Below are positions 9,286-19,139 of a stretch of DNA of 64,000 nucleotides, piece after piece. The notes under the pieces are model-generated. The model was not told the DNA's origin. It ran no database searches and was given only the letters and a program-made list of their open reading frames with translations. Origin of the DNA: Cymbomonas tetramitiformis (Eukaryota > Chlorophyta > Pyramimonadophyceae > Pyramimonadales > Pyramimonadaceae). Made by a program: the position numbers and the translations under genes. The stretch is taken from NCBI GenBank assembly GCA_001247695.2, contig LGRX02033391.1:24123-88122 (forward strand), in the 5' to 3' direction. Position 1 is the first letter of the stretch. Each line of letters opens with the position of its first letter.

Positions 9286-10515
9286 GCGGAGTGGGAGCCG
9301 ACTCGGCAGTGGGGGCCTGACGTGGACGTACGTCTCGACGAGTCTGCTCGGCTCGGCGTGCACGAGTTTTCGGAGGCCTTGCGTTCCGAACCGGTGCGTC
9401 GGTACTAACTTCATGAGGGGGGCCCTGAGCTCTCCGGCTGGTGGACGGGTCGGCACAGTGGAGATCGTGAGTACCTCACGGACCATTGGTGTACCCCTGA
9501 GGGGGTCCTTGCTCCGGTCATAGATGCCTCTGGTTGGCAAGGGGGTATTGCCCTTCGTGATTGGAGGCACATTGTGGACTTCCCGGTGGAGGAACGGGCC
9601 CCTCACAAGAGCTCTAACTTCCGGGAGGCTAGTACGGCTGCGGCGGCTGTGGAGCTTTTGGGTCCGAGCCATCGTGGTGAGCGCCTCCTGCTCAGGACGG
9701 ACAATACGACTACGATGAGCATGGTCAACAAGCAGGGCACTATGGCCCCAGACTTGTGGCCGGTTTGTAAGCGTATGTTCGACTCGGCTGCTCTCTACGA
9801 CCTGGACTTGGCTGCTGAGCATATCCCGGGTGTTGAGAACTGGCTGTCAGATGGTCTTTCGAGATATGTCCGGCGGAAGGACTGCTCTGATTGGCAGTAT
9901 CGCAGAGACGAGTTTGAGTCCATTGCTGACACGATGGCTATGCCTTTCACTTTGGACGGCGGGGCGGACCCGGTTGGGACTAATGCCCATCTGCCTCGTT
10001 ATCGTTCTGTGGTCGATGGATTCACCCGATCACCTGTGGATGGGGAGCACGTGTACTCGAACCCCGATTATGCATGCGTTCGGGAGTATCTGGAGCACTT
10101 CCTTGCGTGCCAGAGGAGGTCACCCTTCGGGACGGCGGGCACGTTCGTTCTCCCGGTGTGGGACACCTATGACTGGTGGCCGTTGTTGAAGGGGGCCCAC
10201 GTGCTGCGGGTGTACCCGACGGGGTCGGACCTGTTCACGTCACCTGAGTGGCGGAATCTGGCTGCGGGTGATGGCACGTATGCTTTCGGTGCGGAGCGGG
10301 CCTTCAGGGGCTCCACTCACTGGCCGGTGGTTGTGGTCCACTTTCCCCCCCTTCTTCCCGGCAGGCGAGACCGTGCGGCACCTGAAGGCTCGTGTACACC
10401 ATCTTCACTCAGAGCTCGGCGGGCGGTGCCCGTGCTTACGGGGGACCCGGCACATGACCGTATGCTTATGTCTCGTGTGCCGCCGACTTATGTGTCGAAG
10501 CTGTGCCGGGATTGA
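9286..10515 (+). pseudogene. DIRS RT C-terminus/RNase H plus methyltransferase-like domain
   Basis: The frame runs from the LINE junction with one in-frame TAA at 9406-9408. RNase H motifs follow: IDASGWQGG at about 9511, a TDNTTT motif near 9697, and HIPGVENWLSDGLSR near 9819. Then comes the DIRS methyltransferase-like domain: NAHLPRY, HVYSNPDY at about 10049 (NPD where active enzymes have NPP), TFVLPVW, WWPLL and YPTGSDLFTSP. The NPD change and the internal stop suggest an inactive copy. The segment before the stop (VDVRLDESARLG) may be the RT thumb region. In intact elements this protein makes DNA from the element's RNA; the role of the methyltransferase-like part is unknown. Confidence 0.8.
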
Positions 10516-10543
10516 GATCGGACTCACGGGCATGGTCCGGTGA

Positions 10544-11704
10544 TTGGGCTGCTGGGCCGGAGCTGCGGGGTGGAGGCAGGGGGCACATGCCCTCACACGG
10601 CTGACTTCCCGCCTGTTGGCCATGCGGACGAGGGACTCCACGGACACGGTGCACGCTCGGGGCATCCGTGATATTTCCTTCTTCCTCGGGCATTTCGGTG
10701 GCACCACGTTGCCCGCCACGGTGGAGGAGGTCTTGGGGTATGCGGGCTATGCGGTGGAGCTGCGGGAGTTCCGGCTGGACTCCTCGTCGGTCCGCACTTA
10801 CGTCTCGGGTGTTTCCGCCTGGCATGTGGAGATGTCTGCGGTGTTGCGGGCTTGTGGCATGCGTGACTCTGTTGGCCTGCCATGCAGGTTGCAGAACCCG
10901 TGCAAGGCCTCTCTGGTGGGGACGATCCTGCGGGTCTTGGATAAGCACTACAAGAAGCCGTCCTCTGCGAAGTCGTGCTGGACTCTTGTGCAGTGGGTGA
11001 CCATCTATCGGTATGGCTTCGTCATCGCTCGCCGGTCGGGTAGGCACCACCGGCTCCTCTTTTTGTTTTGCACGGTGGGTTGCCTTCGGCCTACAGGCAC
11101 GAGGTACCTCCGTGTGTTCTATCGCCTTCGACGCTGCTCAAAGGGGGTGTCCATTGAGTTCTACTCCCCGGAGGACGTTTCCATTCCGCACGTTGTGGTG
11201 GTTCGTGCGGACGGGGACCTGCGGCCCTATGTTCGGGGCAGGCTGCAGCGGGATAAGAACGTGGATGCTCGGAGGCCCCGTTACTTCTACCTGCCGGAGC
11301 ACATCCCTGGGCTGGGCTGCAGCCCGGTGGCTCTGTTGGAGGAGTACGTTCTGCGGGAACGTGTGTCATCGGGGGGGCTGCTGTTTGCGGCGCCTAAAGG
11401 GGCTTCGGGGTGGTATCCGGGGCCCTATATAGGGCACGGCCGTGCCTTTGTGCGGGCCTACGGGCGTGCCTACCCCGGTGCTCGGGATGGGCGCCTCTAT
11501 GGTGGTGGCAGTGCCCGGAAGTCTTTGGGCCAGTGGCTTTGGACGTATGGGTGGGCCAGCCGTATGATTTCCGACGTCGGGGGTTGGTACACCCCCAAGA
11601 CGGCTATGGACCTCTATTTCACGACACACCGCACCACCATATTGCAGGCATTGGAGCAGCTTGGTAGTGTTACGTCTCTTGTGACTGTGTCCCACTTGCG
11701 GTGA
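10544..11704 (+). CDS. Tyrosine recombinase of DIRS element
   Basis: About 386 codons, open from a TGA at 10541. An N-terminal SAM-like helical part (residues 30-130, DISFFLGHFGG...YVSGVSAWH) precedes the catalytic core: the first Arg in CLRPTGTRYLR near 11077-11112, then SARKSLGQWLWTYGWAS, where SARKS replaces the usual HSLR, and GGWYTPKTAMDLYF carrying the nucleophile Tyr. The enzyme would insert circular cDNA by recombination. The start codon is unclear (no ATG at the head of the ORF). The second-box His is not obvious, so activity is uncertain. Confidence 0.8.
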   Translation: MGCWAGAAGWRQGAHALTRLTSRLLAMRTRDSTDTVHARGIRDISFFLGHFGGTTLPATVEEVLGYAGYAVELREFRLDSSSVRTYVSGVSAWHVEMSAVLRACGMRDSVGLPCRLQNPCKASLVGTILRVLDKHYKKPSSAKSCWTLVQWVTIYRYGFVIARRSGRHHRLLFLFCTVGCLRPTGTRYLRVFYRLRRCSKGVSIEFYSPEDVSIPHVVVVRADGDLRPYVRGRLQRDKNVDARRPRYFYLPEHIPGLGCSPVALLEEYVLRERVSSGGLLFAAPKGASGWYPGPYIGHGRAFVRAYGRAYPGARDGRLYGGGSARKSLGQWLWTYGWASRMISDVGGWYTPKTAMDLYFTTHRTTILQALEQLGSVTSLVTVSHLR

Positions 11705-12028
11705 TGTGCAGGGTGCCTGGCGGAATTGCCCCCGGATCTGGCAGCTACGGTGCAGGCGGGGCTGGCGGCTGCAGGTGGAGGTGTGTTGCTGCGGGGTCAG
11801 ATTGGTGACCACTACTTCTGCGAGCCGTATAATATGGCAATGGCTACGGAGCGGCCATTGGGTGCTGGTGACGATGATCATGCATCTTCTTGTGGCTGCT
11901 CTGACTGTGAGTATATTGCGGCTTGGAGGCAGTGGGGCCAGGGTGGCAGTGATTCAGATCATTCATCGGATTCTCTCTGGTGCCCGTGTGGAGACGGCGG
12001 GGCAGATTGTCCGGCAGAATCTCTCTGA
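11705..12028 (+). other. Cys-rich open segment in frame after the recombinase stop
   Basis: Directly after the recombinase TGA the same frame stays open for about 107 codons: CAGCLAELPPDL, CGCSDCEY and CPCGDGGADC. The codons look used rather than random. It could be a C-terminal extension reached by stop readthrough, a small separate protein, or a former C-terminus cut off by a stop mutation. I do not recognise the Cys pattern. Confidence 0.35.
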
Positions 12029-12073
12029 TGTTGTGCTCGTATCCTTTACTGTTACATTGCTGAGATGGTGGGA

Positions 12074-12205
12074 CAGTTGAGCCTTGCTGAACTGCTTTCA
12101 GCCTGGCCCAGCTGTTTTGGGTTCGGATTACAGCACACATCCGTTCGTTGTACAAAGCATTTGTTTATTCCTACTGAAGTGTAAATCTGATATTACTGCA
12201 AAGAA
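12074..12205 (+). repeat. Direct repeat copy 1 (DIRS terminal/split repeat)
   Basis: Begins CAGTTGAGCCTTGCTGAAC and runs to GATATTACTGC. Nearly identical to 12642-12774, 568 bases downstream (one clear difference, TTCGG versus TTTGG). The stretch between the copies, 12206-12641, has no gene I can support. Short direct repeats after the recombinase fit the split direct repeats of Ngaro/PAT elements. Confidence 0.75.
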
Positions 12206-12641
12206 AGGCAAGGTGCAACCGACAGAATGAGGAGAAACGACGCTGTTCTGAATTTTTCTTGGCAGATACAAAATAGCAGATTTCAGGGGGCCCCTCTTAG
12301 GCCCGAAATTTTGGATTTCGTTCACTGTGGTAACCGTCGATTCACAGAGACAATTTTAATTGGATTTCGTTCGCTGTAGCATTCAGTCGAGACTATTCGT
12401 TCACTGTACGGTTCAGATTGAGTTACAGAGACAGTTTTTATACCTAAGAGCCACTGGCAGTATGACAGATTGACAGTTGGCAGCCTAGAGACAAGACCGT
12501 CGGAGAGTGCTCGTGCAAGCAGCTAAATAACCTAGCCTTCGGAGACCTCTGTGTTTTGGGAACTTCAGCCCAAATAGTAACTCTCTAGCTAACAATATTT
12601 CTTTGATTTATAAGAGACACCCGACCCGGCCCTCCCATGGC

Positions 12642-12774
12642 CAGTTGAGCCTTGCTGAACTGCTTTCAGCCTGGCCCAGCTGTTTTGGGTTTGGATTACA
12701 GCACACATCCGTTCGTTGTACAAAGCATTTGTTTATTCCTACTGAAGTGTAAATCTGATATTACTGCGAAGAAA
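12642..12774 (+). repeat. Direct repeat copy 2 (DIRS terminal/split repeat)
   Basis: Second copy of the ~132-bp repeat. It runs straight into the GCACTGCATCTGCA minisatellite at about 12778, so the minisatellite begins at or inside the element's end. Confidence 0.75.
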
Positions 12775-12777
12775 ATT

Positions 12778-13608
12778 TCTGGCGCACTGCATTTGAGCAT
12801 TTCTGGCGCAATACATCTGCACATTTCTGGCGCACTGCATCTGCATCTCAATGGCGCACTGCATCTGCATCTCACTGGCACACTGCATCCGCATCTCACT
12901 GGCACAATGCATCCGCATCTCACTGCCGCACTGTATATGCACATCTCAGCACCGCATCAGCACATTCTGGCGCACTGCATCTGCATCTCACTGGCGCGCC
13001 GCATTTGAATCTCACATCTCACTGGCGCACTGCATTTGCATCTCACTGACGCGCATTTGCACATTTCTGGCGCACTGCACCCGCATCGCAATGGCGCACT
13101 GCATCTGCGTCTCACATCTCACTGGCACACTGCATCTGCATTTCACTGGCGCACTGCATCTGCACATTCTGACGCATTGCATCTGCATCTCAAGGGCGCA
13201 CTGCATCTGCATCTCACATCTCGTTGGCGCACCGCATTTGCATCTCATGGCGCACTGCATCTGCACATTTCTGGCGCACTGCATCACGCACATCTCCGGC
13301 GCACTGCGTTTGCACATTTCTGGCGCACTGCGTTTGCGCATTTCGCATTTGCATCTCACGGCACACTGCATTGCACATTTCCAGCGCATGCATCATTTTG
13401 GCGCATTGCATGCATCTCTGGAGCACCGCATCTCATCTCATCTGCACATTTCTGGCGCATCTGCACAGCATCAGCATTTCTGGCGCATTGCATCTGCATC
13501 TCACTGGCACACATACGCATCTCACTGGCGCACTGCATCTGCACATTTCAGGCGCATTGCATCTGCATCTCACTGGCGCACTGCATCTGCATCTCACATC
13601 TCGTTGGG
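12778..13608 (+). repeat. Minisatellite of CTGGCGCACTGCATCTGCA units
   Basis: About 830 bases of degenerate tandem units, mostly 22-33 bases, each holding GGCGCACTGCATCTGCA with CATTT or CATCTCA spacers. Several frames stay open on both strands (His/Leu/Ala-rich on +, Met/Gln/Cys-rich on -), an effect of the period and not evidence of genes. Its right edge is fused in frame to the RT fragment at 13609. Confidence 0.9.
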
Positions 13609-14487
13609 TCAAGGGTGCTCCCGTACATGGACGACATCCTGTTGCTGCTGAGCAGCAGGATCGAGGCGCTTAGGGCGCGCGAGTTGACATCTCGGGTCTT
13701 GATGAGACTCGGATTAAGCCGCAACGAGAAGAAGGGGCAATGGGAGCCCACACAGCTGGTGGAGCACCTCGGGTTGGAGGTGGACCTCAAGGCGGGACAG
13801 TTCCGCGTTACGCCGGCGAGGCTGCAGAAGATTCACTTGCAGGCCAAGGCGCTTCTCAGCGAGGCGTCGAGGCAACGGCGGTGGCTGCCAGCGCGGAGGA
13901 TTGCAGCGTTCGCGGGACTGTGCCAGTCCGTGTATCTGGCAGTCCCTCCGGCGAGACTGTATCTCAGAGAGCTGCACTTCGTGCTGACCACCAAGCGGGG
14001 ATGGGGCGCGAAGGTGAAGCTGACAAGGCAGGCGTGGGGCGACATCGAGTGGTGGCTCAGGCTGCCGGCTCAGAGCCGGTGGAACGGTCGCAAGATCTGG
14101 CGCAGCCACACCGACGCCTCTCTGTTTGCGTGGGGCGGGGTGCTGAACCTCAAGCACGCCGCAAGAGGATTCTGGTCCGACGAGCTGCGGCACCTGCATA
14201 TCACGCACCTGGAGCTGGAGGCCGTGTACAAAACGGTGCAATCCTTCCTGAGTGAGCTCACCGGCAAGGTAGTTCGCCTCTACTGCGACAACCAGGCGGT
14301 GGTGGCCATGCTCTCGCACTTCACCTCGCGCAACCCGGAGCTGATGCAGCGAATGCGAAGGCTGTGGATCCTCCTGGACTTAAACGACATCGAGCTCCAG
14401 GCGAGGTACATCAGAAGCGAGGCAAACGAGTGGGCCGACCGCCTGTCCAGGGACAAGGACCTCGACGATTGGAGGCTGAACCGCTAG
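13609..14487 (+). pseudogene. DIRS reverse transcriptase (partial) and RNase H
   Basis: The RT begins just before its catalytic box, YMDDILLLL at about 13624; the fingers domain is lost to the minisatellite. Then VEHLGLEVD, the thumb-like region, and RNase H: HTDASLFAWGG (14107), LELEAV, LYCDNQAVV (14280) and NEWADRLSRD. It ends at a TAG at 14485 that falls exactly where related elements continue into the NPPW domain, so this stop or an adjacent indel breaks the polyprotein. The upstream minisatellite is in frame, but a fusion protein is unlikely to be real. Confidence 0.85.
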
Positions 14488-14488
14488 C

Positions 14489-14899
14489 AGGTGGTTCCAG
14501 TGGGCAGAGCGGGAGTGGCACCGGCACACCGTGGACCGGTTCGCCTCAAAGCTCTCCGCCCATCTGCCTCGGTACTACGGGCAATGGCACGACCCGGGGT
14601 GCGAGGGAGTGGACTCTTTGGCCTACTCCTGGCTAGGAGAGGTCAACTGGGTAAACCCGCCCTGGTCCCTCCTCGACGAGGTGGCGCACAAGCTGCGGGA
14701 AGAGGGGTGCGCAGCCACGGTGGTGGCGCCCTACTGGCCCGGGAAGATGTGGTTCCAGCAGCTGGAGGCCATGGCCGACGAGGTGGTGATCCTGCTATGG
14801 GGCAGGGACCTCTTTACTCCCAGCAGGCTCCGGGGGTCCGAGCTGCTCGGGGCCTCAAAGTGGGACGCCATCATGTTCCGCATTTCCGCCTCCCGGTGA
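14489..14899 (+). CDS. DIRS NPPW methyltransferase-like domain
   Basis: The frame continues the RNase H ORF after a shift of reading frame. Motifs: WFQWAEREWHRHTVDRFAS, LPRYYGQWHD, GVDSL, VNWVNPPWSLLDEV (NPPW near 14660), AATVVAPYWP and WFQQLE. This is the domain of DIRS/PAT elements described as related to phage adenine methyltransferases. Asn-Pro-Pro-Trp is the expected motif IV, so it keeps the catalytic signature lost in the first DIRS copy. It would follow RNase H in the same polyprotein in an intact element. Confidence 0.75.
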   Translation, partial: RWFQWAEREWHRHTVDRFASKLSAHLPRYYGQWHDPGCEGVDSLAYSWLGEVNWVNPPWSLLDEVAHKLREEGCAATVVAPYWPGKMWFQQLEAMADEVVILLWGRDLFTPSRLRGSELLGASKWDAIMFRISASR

Positions 14900-14952
14900 G
14901 CCATTACCAGCGGGATGGGGGGCGGGCGGCAGAGCGCGCCCCGCGGGCGGAG

Positions 14953-15156
14953 CCTGCTCGAGGCTGCAGGGTGAAGGTATATTGGCGGTTGGATGATGCT
15001 TGGTACGCGGGCACGGTGGGCGACACGGGGCCGGACGGCAAGACCCACATTGCCTACGAGGATGGAGATGAGGAGCACTTGGACATGGCCAAGGAGCGGT
15101 ACGAGGTGATCCCGGCAGCGGTGCAAGAGGTGAGCGACTGGGATGTGGCGCTATAG
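14953..15156 (+). CDS. Tudor-like domain within the DIRS element
   Basis: A short frame reads RVKVYWRLDDAWYAGTV, then THIAYEDGDEEHLDMAKERYEVI, the barrel pattern of Tudor-type chromatin readers (Trp-Tyr-x-Gly-x-Val, then Tyr-x-Asp-Gly-Asp-x-Glu-x-Leu). It lies between the NPPW domain and the recombinase and is in the same frame as the recombinase, separated only by a TAG at 15154. In an intact relative it would be an N-terminal extension of the recombinase and could guide integration to marked chromatin. That role is inference. Confidence 0.6.
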   Translation, partial: PARGCRVKVYWRLDDAWYAGTVGDTGPDGKTHIAYEDGDEEHLDMAKERYEVIPAAVQEVSDWDVAL

Positions 15157-15579
15157 CAACGCTGGAGGGGTGAGCTGGGGAGCAGCTCCCTCACGGAGCT
15201 GGCAGTGCAGATGCAGGGTGCGGCGCTGGGCAGCAAGACGGTGGGCAACTACCGGCCGAAGGCTCGTGCCTTCATGACATTCTGTGAGGCAGAAGGCAGG
15301 GAGTGGCTCCCGGCAACGGAGGCCACGGTGAGGCTGTACATTGCCCAGATGTTGGACAAGGGCACGGTGCAGGCGTCCAACACGCAGCCTTACCTCTCCG
15401 CCATCAACAACTACCACGAGGACATGGGGCTCCCCGGACCTGCAAAGGGCCGGGCGGTCTCCAGGGCAGTGAAGGGCATGTCCCGCCTGCAGGTGCAGGC
15501 AGCTGATGCCGCAGGTGAGGAGCAGCCGGTGCGGACCTGGGACCATGGGGGAAGGGGCTTTAAGCCTTTGGCTCTCTGA
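15157..15579 (+). pseudogene. Tyrosine recombinase N-terminal (SAM-like) domain, truncated
   Basis: Reads SLTELAVQMQ, LGSKTVGNYRPKARAFMTFC, ATVRLYIAQMLDKG, NTQPYLSAINNYHEDMGLP, the core-binding N-terminal domain of DIRS/Ngaro recombinases. The catalytic Arg, His-x-x-Arg and Tyr boxes are absent: the frame runs out at about 15540 into unrelated pyrimidine-rich DNA. Confidence 0.8.
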
Positions 15580-16790
15580 CTCCCTGTGGGACATACACCC
15601 TTCGGCCTCTCCACCCTCCCCTCTTTTCTTCCTCTCCCTCCTTGGGGGATTTTCTCTCCCCCTAGAGGTTTTTTTCCCGTTTGTTCTTTCTTTATTTTAC
15701 TTTTTTCCCCCTTTGGGAACTTTTTTCCTCACTTTCATATTCCTTACTCTCTAGCTTTATATATATACCACCTTCCTTTTCTATATTGACCTTTGTCCCT
15801 CACTTGGTTTATTTTACCCTTTATTTATTTTATTTTCATTTTTATTTTTATCTATTTTTTCCAGCCTGGACCTGCCCGCATCCTCCCCTTCGATTTCGAT
15901 CGCTGACCACGGCCTCTCGCATTTTTGACCCATCCCGCATTCCCGCGCGGACTAGCTTCACTTCCGCCTCCATTCCCACTGTCCGTCTTTCATACTCTCG
16001 GCCTGATCTCTTTCCTTCGCTAGATTTTTGGCGCTGCGTCCTTTCTGATCTTGCCATCCCATTAGTTCATCCTTGGTTATTTCCTCCCCCTGCCTTGGTT
16101 CCACGGGATCACCCTGCCTTACGTTCCACTGCGACGACGCTATCTGCCGACGCTCCGACGCTCGACGCTCCGTGCATCGGTCCCTGTCTCCCTGCTTCCT
16201 CCCTGCCCGACTTCTGTCACCCCACGGTGAGATCTTCTCCCCCTCTTTCTCGCCTGTGCAGGGTTGCTTTGTTTCACACTTTCACACGACATACACACAC
16301 AGCATACACAGCATACACAGCATACACACGAGAGTCAAAGCTCACAGTGCTACTGGGCCAGAGCAGCATGCACCACCCCCCTCTTTCCTTACTCTCCCTG
16401 CTTGATCTATCCTTCTTCTTACCCTTACTCTGCCTGCCTGAACCGTCGCGCCTTGATGGCTGGCAAGTCTGAGGAGCCCATTGCAAGCGGAGGAACCATG
16501 GTGATCACGTGCACCGCACCTTGATTCCTCCCCGAATTTCATCCTGACTTTTTGCTTGCATGGGTCCGAGCACCCCTGTCAGAGCCTCAGATCCTGACAC
16601 ACTATCCATGGGGACGTGCGGTGCAGTGTCGGGATAGAACCGACTTCCCCTCTGGCTTTGGCTTAGAACTTCTTGCTTTCCTTGTTCACTCTGCTTTTCG
16701 CCTCTCCCTTCCCTCTCTCTTCTCACCCTTCTCCCTTGCCTGACCTGCTTCCTCCTCCTTATTCTCTGCTCCCTGCTCATTGGTCATTGG
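15580..16790. other. Pyrimidine-rich DNA, no gene seen
   Basis: Long T/C-rich runs on the + strand (15600-15880 especially), and an ACACACAGCATACACAG microsatellite near 16290-16340. Long frames here are caused by composition. It may be UTR or spacer of a LINE or DIRS element; nothing in it identifies one. Confidence 0.6.
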
Positions 16791-17230
16791 TCATTGGTTT
16801 AGGATAGGTGGGCGAGAGTCTCCTCCCCTCCACCACCGTGAGCAGAGGTGGGGAGGACTCCCCTCCCCGCCTCCTCCCCTCCCCACTCCTCCCTCCCCTT
16901 CCCCTTCCGCCATCCCGAGCCCCTCCGCCCACCCCTTCCGCCCGCCCGACCGATCCACCTCCCTCCCATCCAGTCGCAGCTCCACCACCGTTTTCCTGGC
17001 CGCAGCTGTTGCTCCGCCGGCATGATATTCTGGCACTACTTGTGCTTTGTTCGCTCTGCCGAGATTTCTCTTTTCGATGAGATTAGGATGAGCCCCTCAG
17101 GGCGCGCTATGATATTTGGGGTAGCCCCACATGGACTTCCGTTAGCCTGCTTGCAGGAGTACATCACCCTCAGGACCTGGTCCTCTTTATCGGCGTAAAT
17201 GTTTTATTATTATTATTATTATTTATTATC
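16791..17230 (+). mobile_element. 5'-truncated LINE copy (3' UTR and ATT tail only)
   Basis: Homologous to 8864-9285: C-rich head, then TTGTGCTTTG, GGTAGCCCCA, TTAGCCTGCTTGCAGG, GCGTAAATGTTTTATT and a run of ATT repeats to about 17225. No ORF remains. This is the usual outcome of aborted target-primed reverse transcription. No clear target duplication found. Confidence 0.7.
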
Positions 17231-17234
17231 ATTA

Positions 17235-17430
17235 AAGTCTTGAAATACCGCACCTCATGATCTTGATGGTCCATGGTGGCGTCGGCTGCCGCCTGCATCT
17301 CCTTGCGCAAGCCCTCAACATCGATCGCCGTGCCATTTTTTTCAGCATCATCATCCACCTCCACTTGTGCCTCAGGATGATTATTCCCACAAAACTCGAA
17401 GCCATTGGCAGGTGACGGTTTGAAGTCTCG
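17235..17430 (-). pseudogene. Exon-like coding fragment, unknown protein
   Basis: On the minus strand an acceptor-like TTAATTAG precedes an open stretch reading RDFKPSPANGFEFCG, VEVDDDAEKNG, IDVEGLRKEMQAAADATM and HEVRYFKTL. It stops at the ATT tail of the LINE fragment, so the rest of the gene is lost or displaced. Acidic then helical; not recognised. The adjoining 17431-17790 stretch has no gene I can support. Confidence 0.35.
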
Positions 17431-17791
17431 TACCTAATTAATATTAACCTCAGCAGGTTTCAACATGTATAATTGCTGTGACATGCTGTGCTAGAAGAAT
17501 CGAAGCATATGTTGTACCCATATTTGTACATAAATTTGCATACTTGTACATGCCATGCATACGCGTGAATAAAAATGCAATCAAAAGTCTACCGGGGCTC
17601 GCCGACTACGCAAGCATCACACACAAATCACAAGTTATGTAATAATTTCTAATAAAACTTGCGGGGCGACTTGCGTGTCGCCTACGTGTTGCCTACGTGT
17701 CGCTTACGTGTCGCATTTGCTATGAAATGGCAACGATTTTTAGACCACTGCATATGCCAAAAAATCAAGGGTTTTAGACCGCGCACGCAAA

Positions 17792-18952
17792 TCAAAAATA
17801 CCATATTGTCTGTTTGGAGGAGTATTGGGGCGTACCTCGCCAGTAGTCTTCACAGACCCATCTATCTGCCAGAGTTACTTGCATTGGTGCACCTTTGCGA
17901 ATGGTAAGGTTGCACCGTTTGGCACACTCCTCAGACACAAAGTTGTCGGAGGCGCCGGAGTCGACCAGCACCTTGATCATGTGGCCACGCAGGTACGCAT
18001 AGAACACTAACAATAAGGGTCCATCATCATCCCTTACCGCAGCCAGAGTACTGGCGAGACGGGAACGCGCCGCGTACCGCCACTTAATGGTCCCATCCTT
18101 TCGGATGTGCTTGCAGTGACGGTCCTCCGGCAAGGCGTGCGACTTCAATGCACATATGCTGGCAACGTGTTCCCCTTGCCCACCCGCGGCGTGGTCTGCC
18201 GCACTGACAGGGGTGTCTTCACCGTCGACATCGGTGTCGCTGACATGTATGGCACCACTGTCTATAGTGGCATCGCTGGTGGCATCACCGTCAGTGGCAC
18301 TGACATGTGTGGTGCTGGCGTCAGCATCAGTGGCACTAATATGGGCAGAATCGCTGTCCCCAGCGCTGTCGCCGATGGCATCATCGTCAGTGGCGCTGAT
18401 ATGGGTGGTGCTGGTGGCGGCAGTGTCAGTGATACTCACGAGGATGGAGTCGCTGTCCCCGACGCTGTTGCTGGTGGCATCACCGCCGTCAGTGACGCTG
18501 ACATGGGTGGTGCTGGTGGCGGCAGTGTCAGTGGCACTTACATGGGTGGGGTCGCTGTCCCAGGCGCTGTCGCTGGTGGCATCACTGTCAGTAACGCTGA
18601 CATGGGTGGTGCCGGTGGTGGCAATGTCAGTGGCGCTCACGTGGGTGGAATCGCTGTTCCCCGCGCTGTTGCTGGTCGCATCTCCGTCAGTGGCGTTAGG
18701 TCCAGTAACAAGGGTCTCCTCTGAGATGGGGCGTGCAGATTTTGGACTCCACCTAACTGCTCGAACTGCTGCAATGTTCAGCACATCGGTCATCTCCTCC
18801 GAGGTCAGGCATGTGGGAGATATCTGCCGCGACCCAGCCCGCGCCATGCGCTGCGTGAAGTTCAAACTGTCGTCTGATGAGACGGGGAAGGACAGCGGGT
18901 GTTGCATGATAACTCTGCGCCGCCCTTCTGGGGTCCAGGTCTCCTCGATCAC
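17792..18952 (-). pseudogene. Gypsy-like retroelement: repeat-rich linker and aspartic protease
   Basis: The minus-strand frame begins EETWTPEGRRR, passes through a long Thr/Ser/Asp/Ala region of imperfect repeats of about 85 bases (SATD...THVSVTD, 18180-18720), and ends in a retropepsin-like domain: HMIKVLVDSGASDNFVSEECAKR at about 17930. DSGAS is the active-site motif. After VTLADR the protein becomes unrelated and stops at 17792, so the distal protease and all of RT, RNase H and integrase are missing. Cleavage of the element's polyprotein would have been its job. Part of the same decayed minus-strand element as 19140-20250 and probably 38180-40306. Confidence 0.6.
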
Positions 18953-19139
18953 TCCCGCTGGTGCCTCCTGTCGTTGCTGCGACCGGCATCCCCCTGCTGG
19001 CTGATGCTGTCAATGAGGCCAATCCCTTGCGTCGGGCCATGCATCCCCTCAGTAACATCTGCGGGTGCCACCTGCCGCTGCTGCGACCGGGCGTGCGGAT
19101 GCTGGCCGGGAGTGTCCGAGCATACCTCCGGTGCCGGCG

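Larger units (their letters stand above)
9286..12774 (+). mobile_element. DIRS-type tyrosine-recombinase retrotransposon, 5' truncated
   Basis: Gene order RNase H, methyltransferase-like domain, tyrosine recombinase and then short direct repeats is that of the DIRS/PAT/Ngaro group, which uses a recombinase rather than an integrase. The RT body is absent; it probably lies left of the LINE that inserted at 9285. The right limit is set at the second copy of a ~132-bp direct repeat (12642-12774), inferred from the split-repeat design of this group. Base composition is GC-richer than the LINE. Confidence 0.75.
13609..15579 (+). mobile_element. Second DIRS-type element, fragmentary
   Basis: Holds in order the RT palm, RNase H, an NPPW methyltransferase-like domain, a Tudor-like domain and the N-terminal half of a tyrosine recombinase, with stops and frame breaks between them. 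The sequence is quite diverged from the first DIRS copy (9286-12774), so it is a different family. The left edge is the minisatellite. The right edge, at about 15540-15580, passes abruptly into pyrimidine-rich DNA before the recombinase catalytic box. Confidence 0.8.

Noticed and set aside
12696..13544. Long open frames on both strands in the GCACTGCATCTGCA array
   Set aside because: They follow from a repeat whose units lack stops in several frames; the low-complexity His/Leu or Met/Gln/Cys products have no gene context.
15600..16500. Pro/Phe/Ser-rich long frames as host genes
   Set aside because: Composition effect of pyrimidine runs; no domain, no splice pattern.
18107..18724. + strand Gly/Val-rich frames opposite the Gypsy-like linker
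   Set aside because: Mirror of the Thr/Ser/Asp repeats on the minus strand, which lead into a real protease motif.
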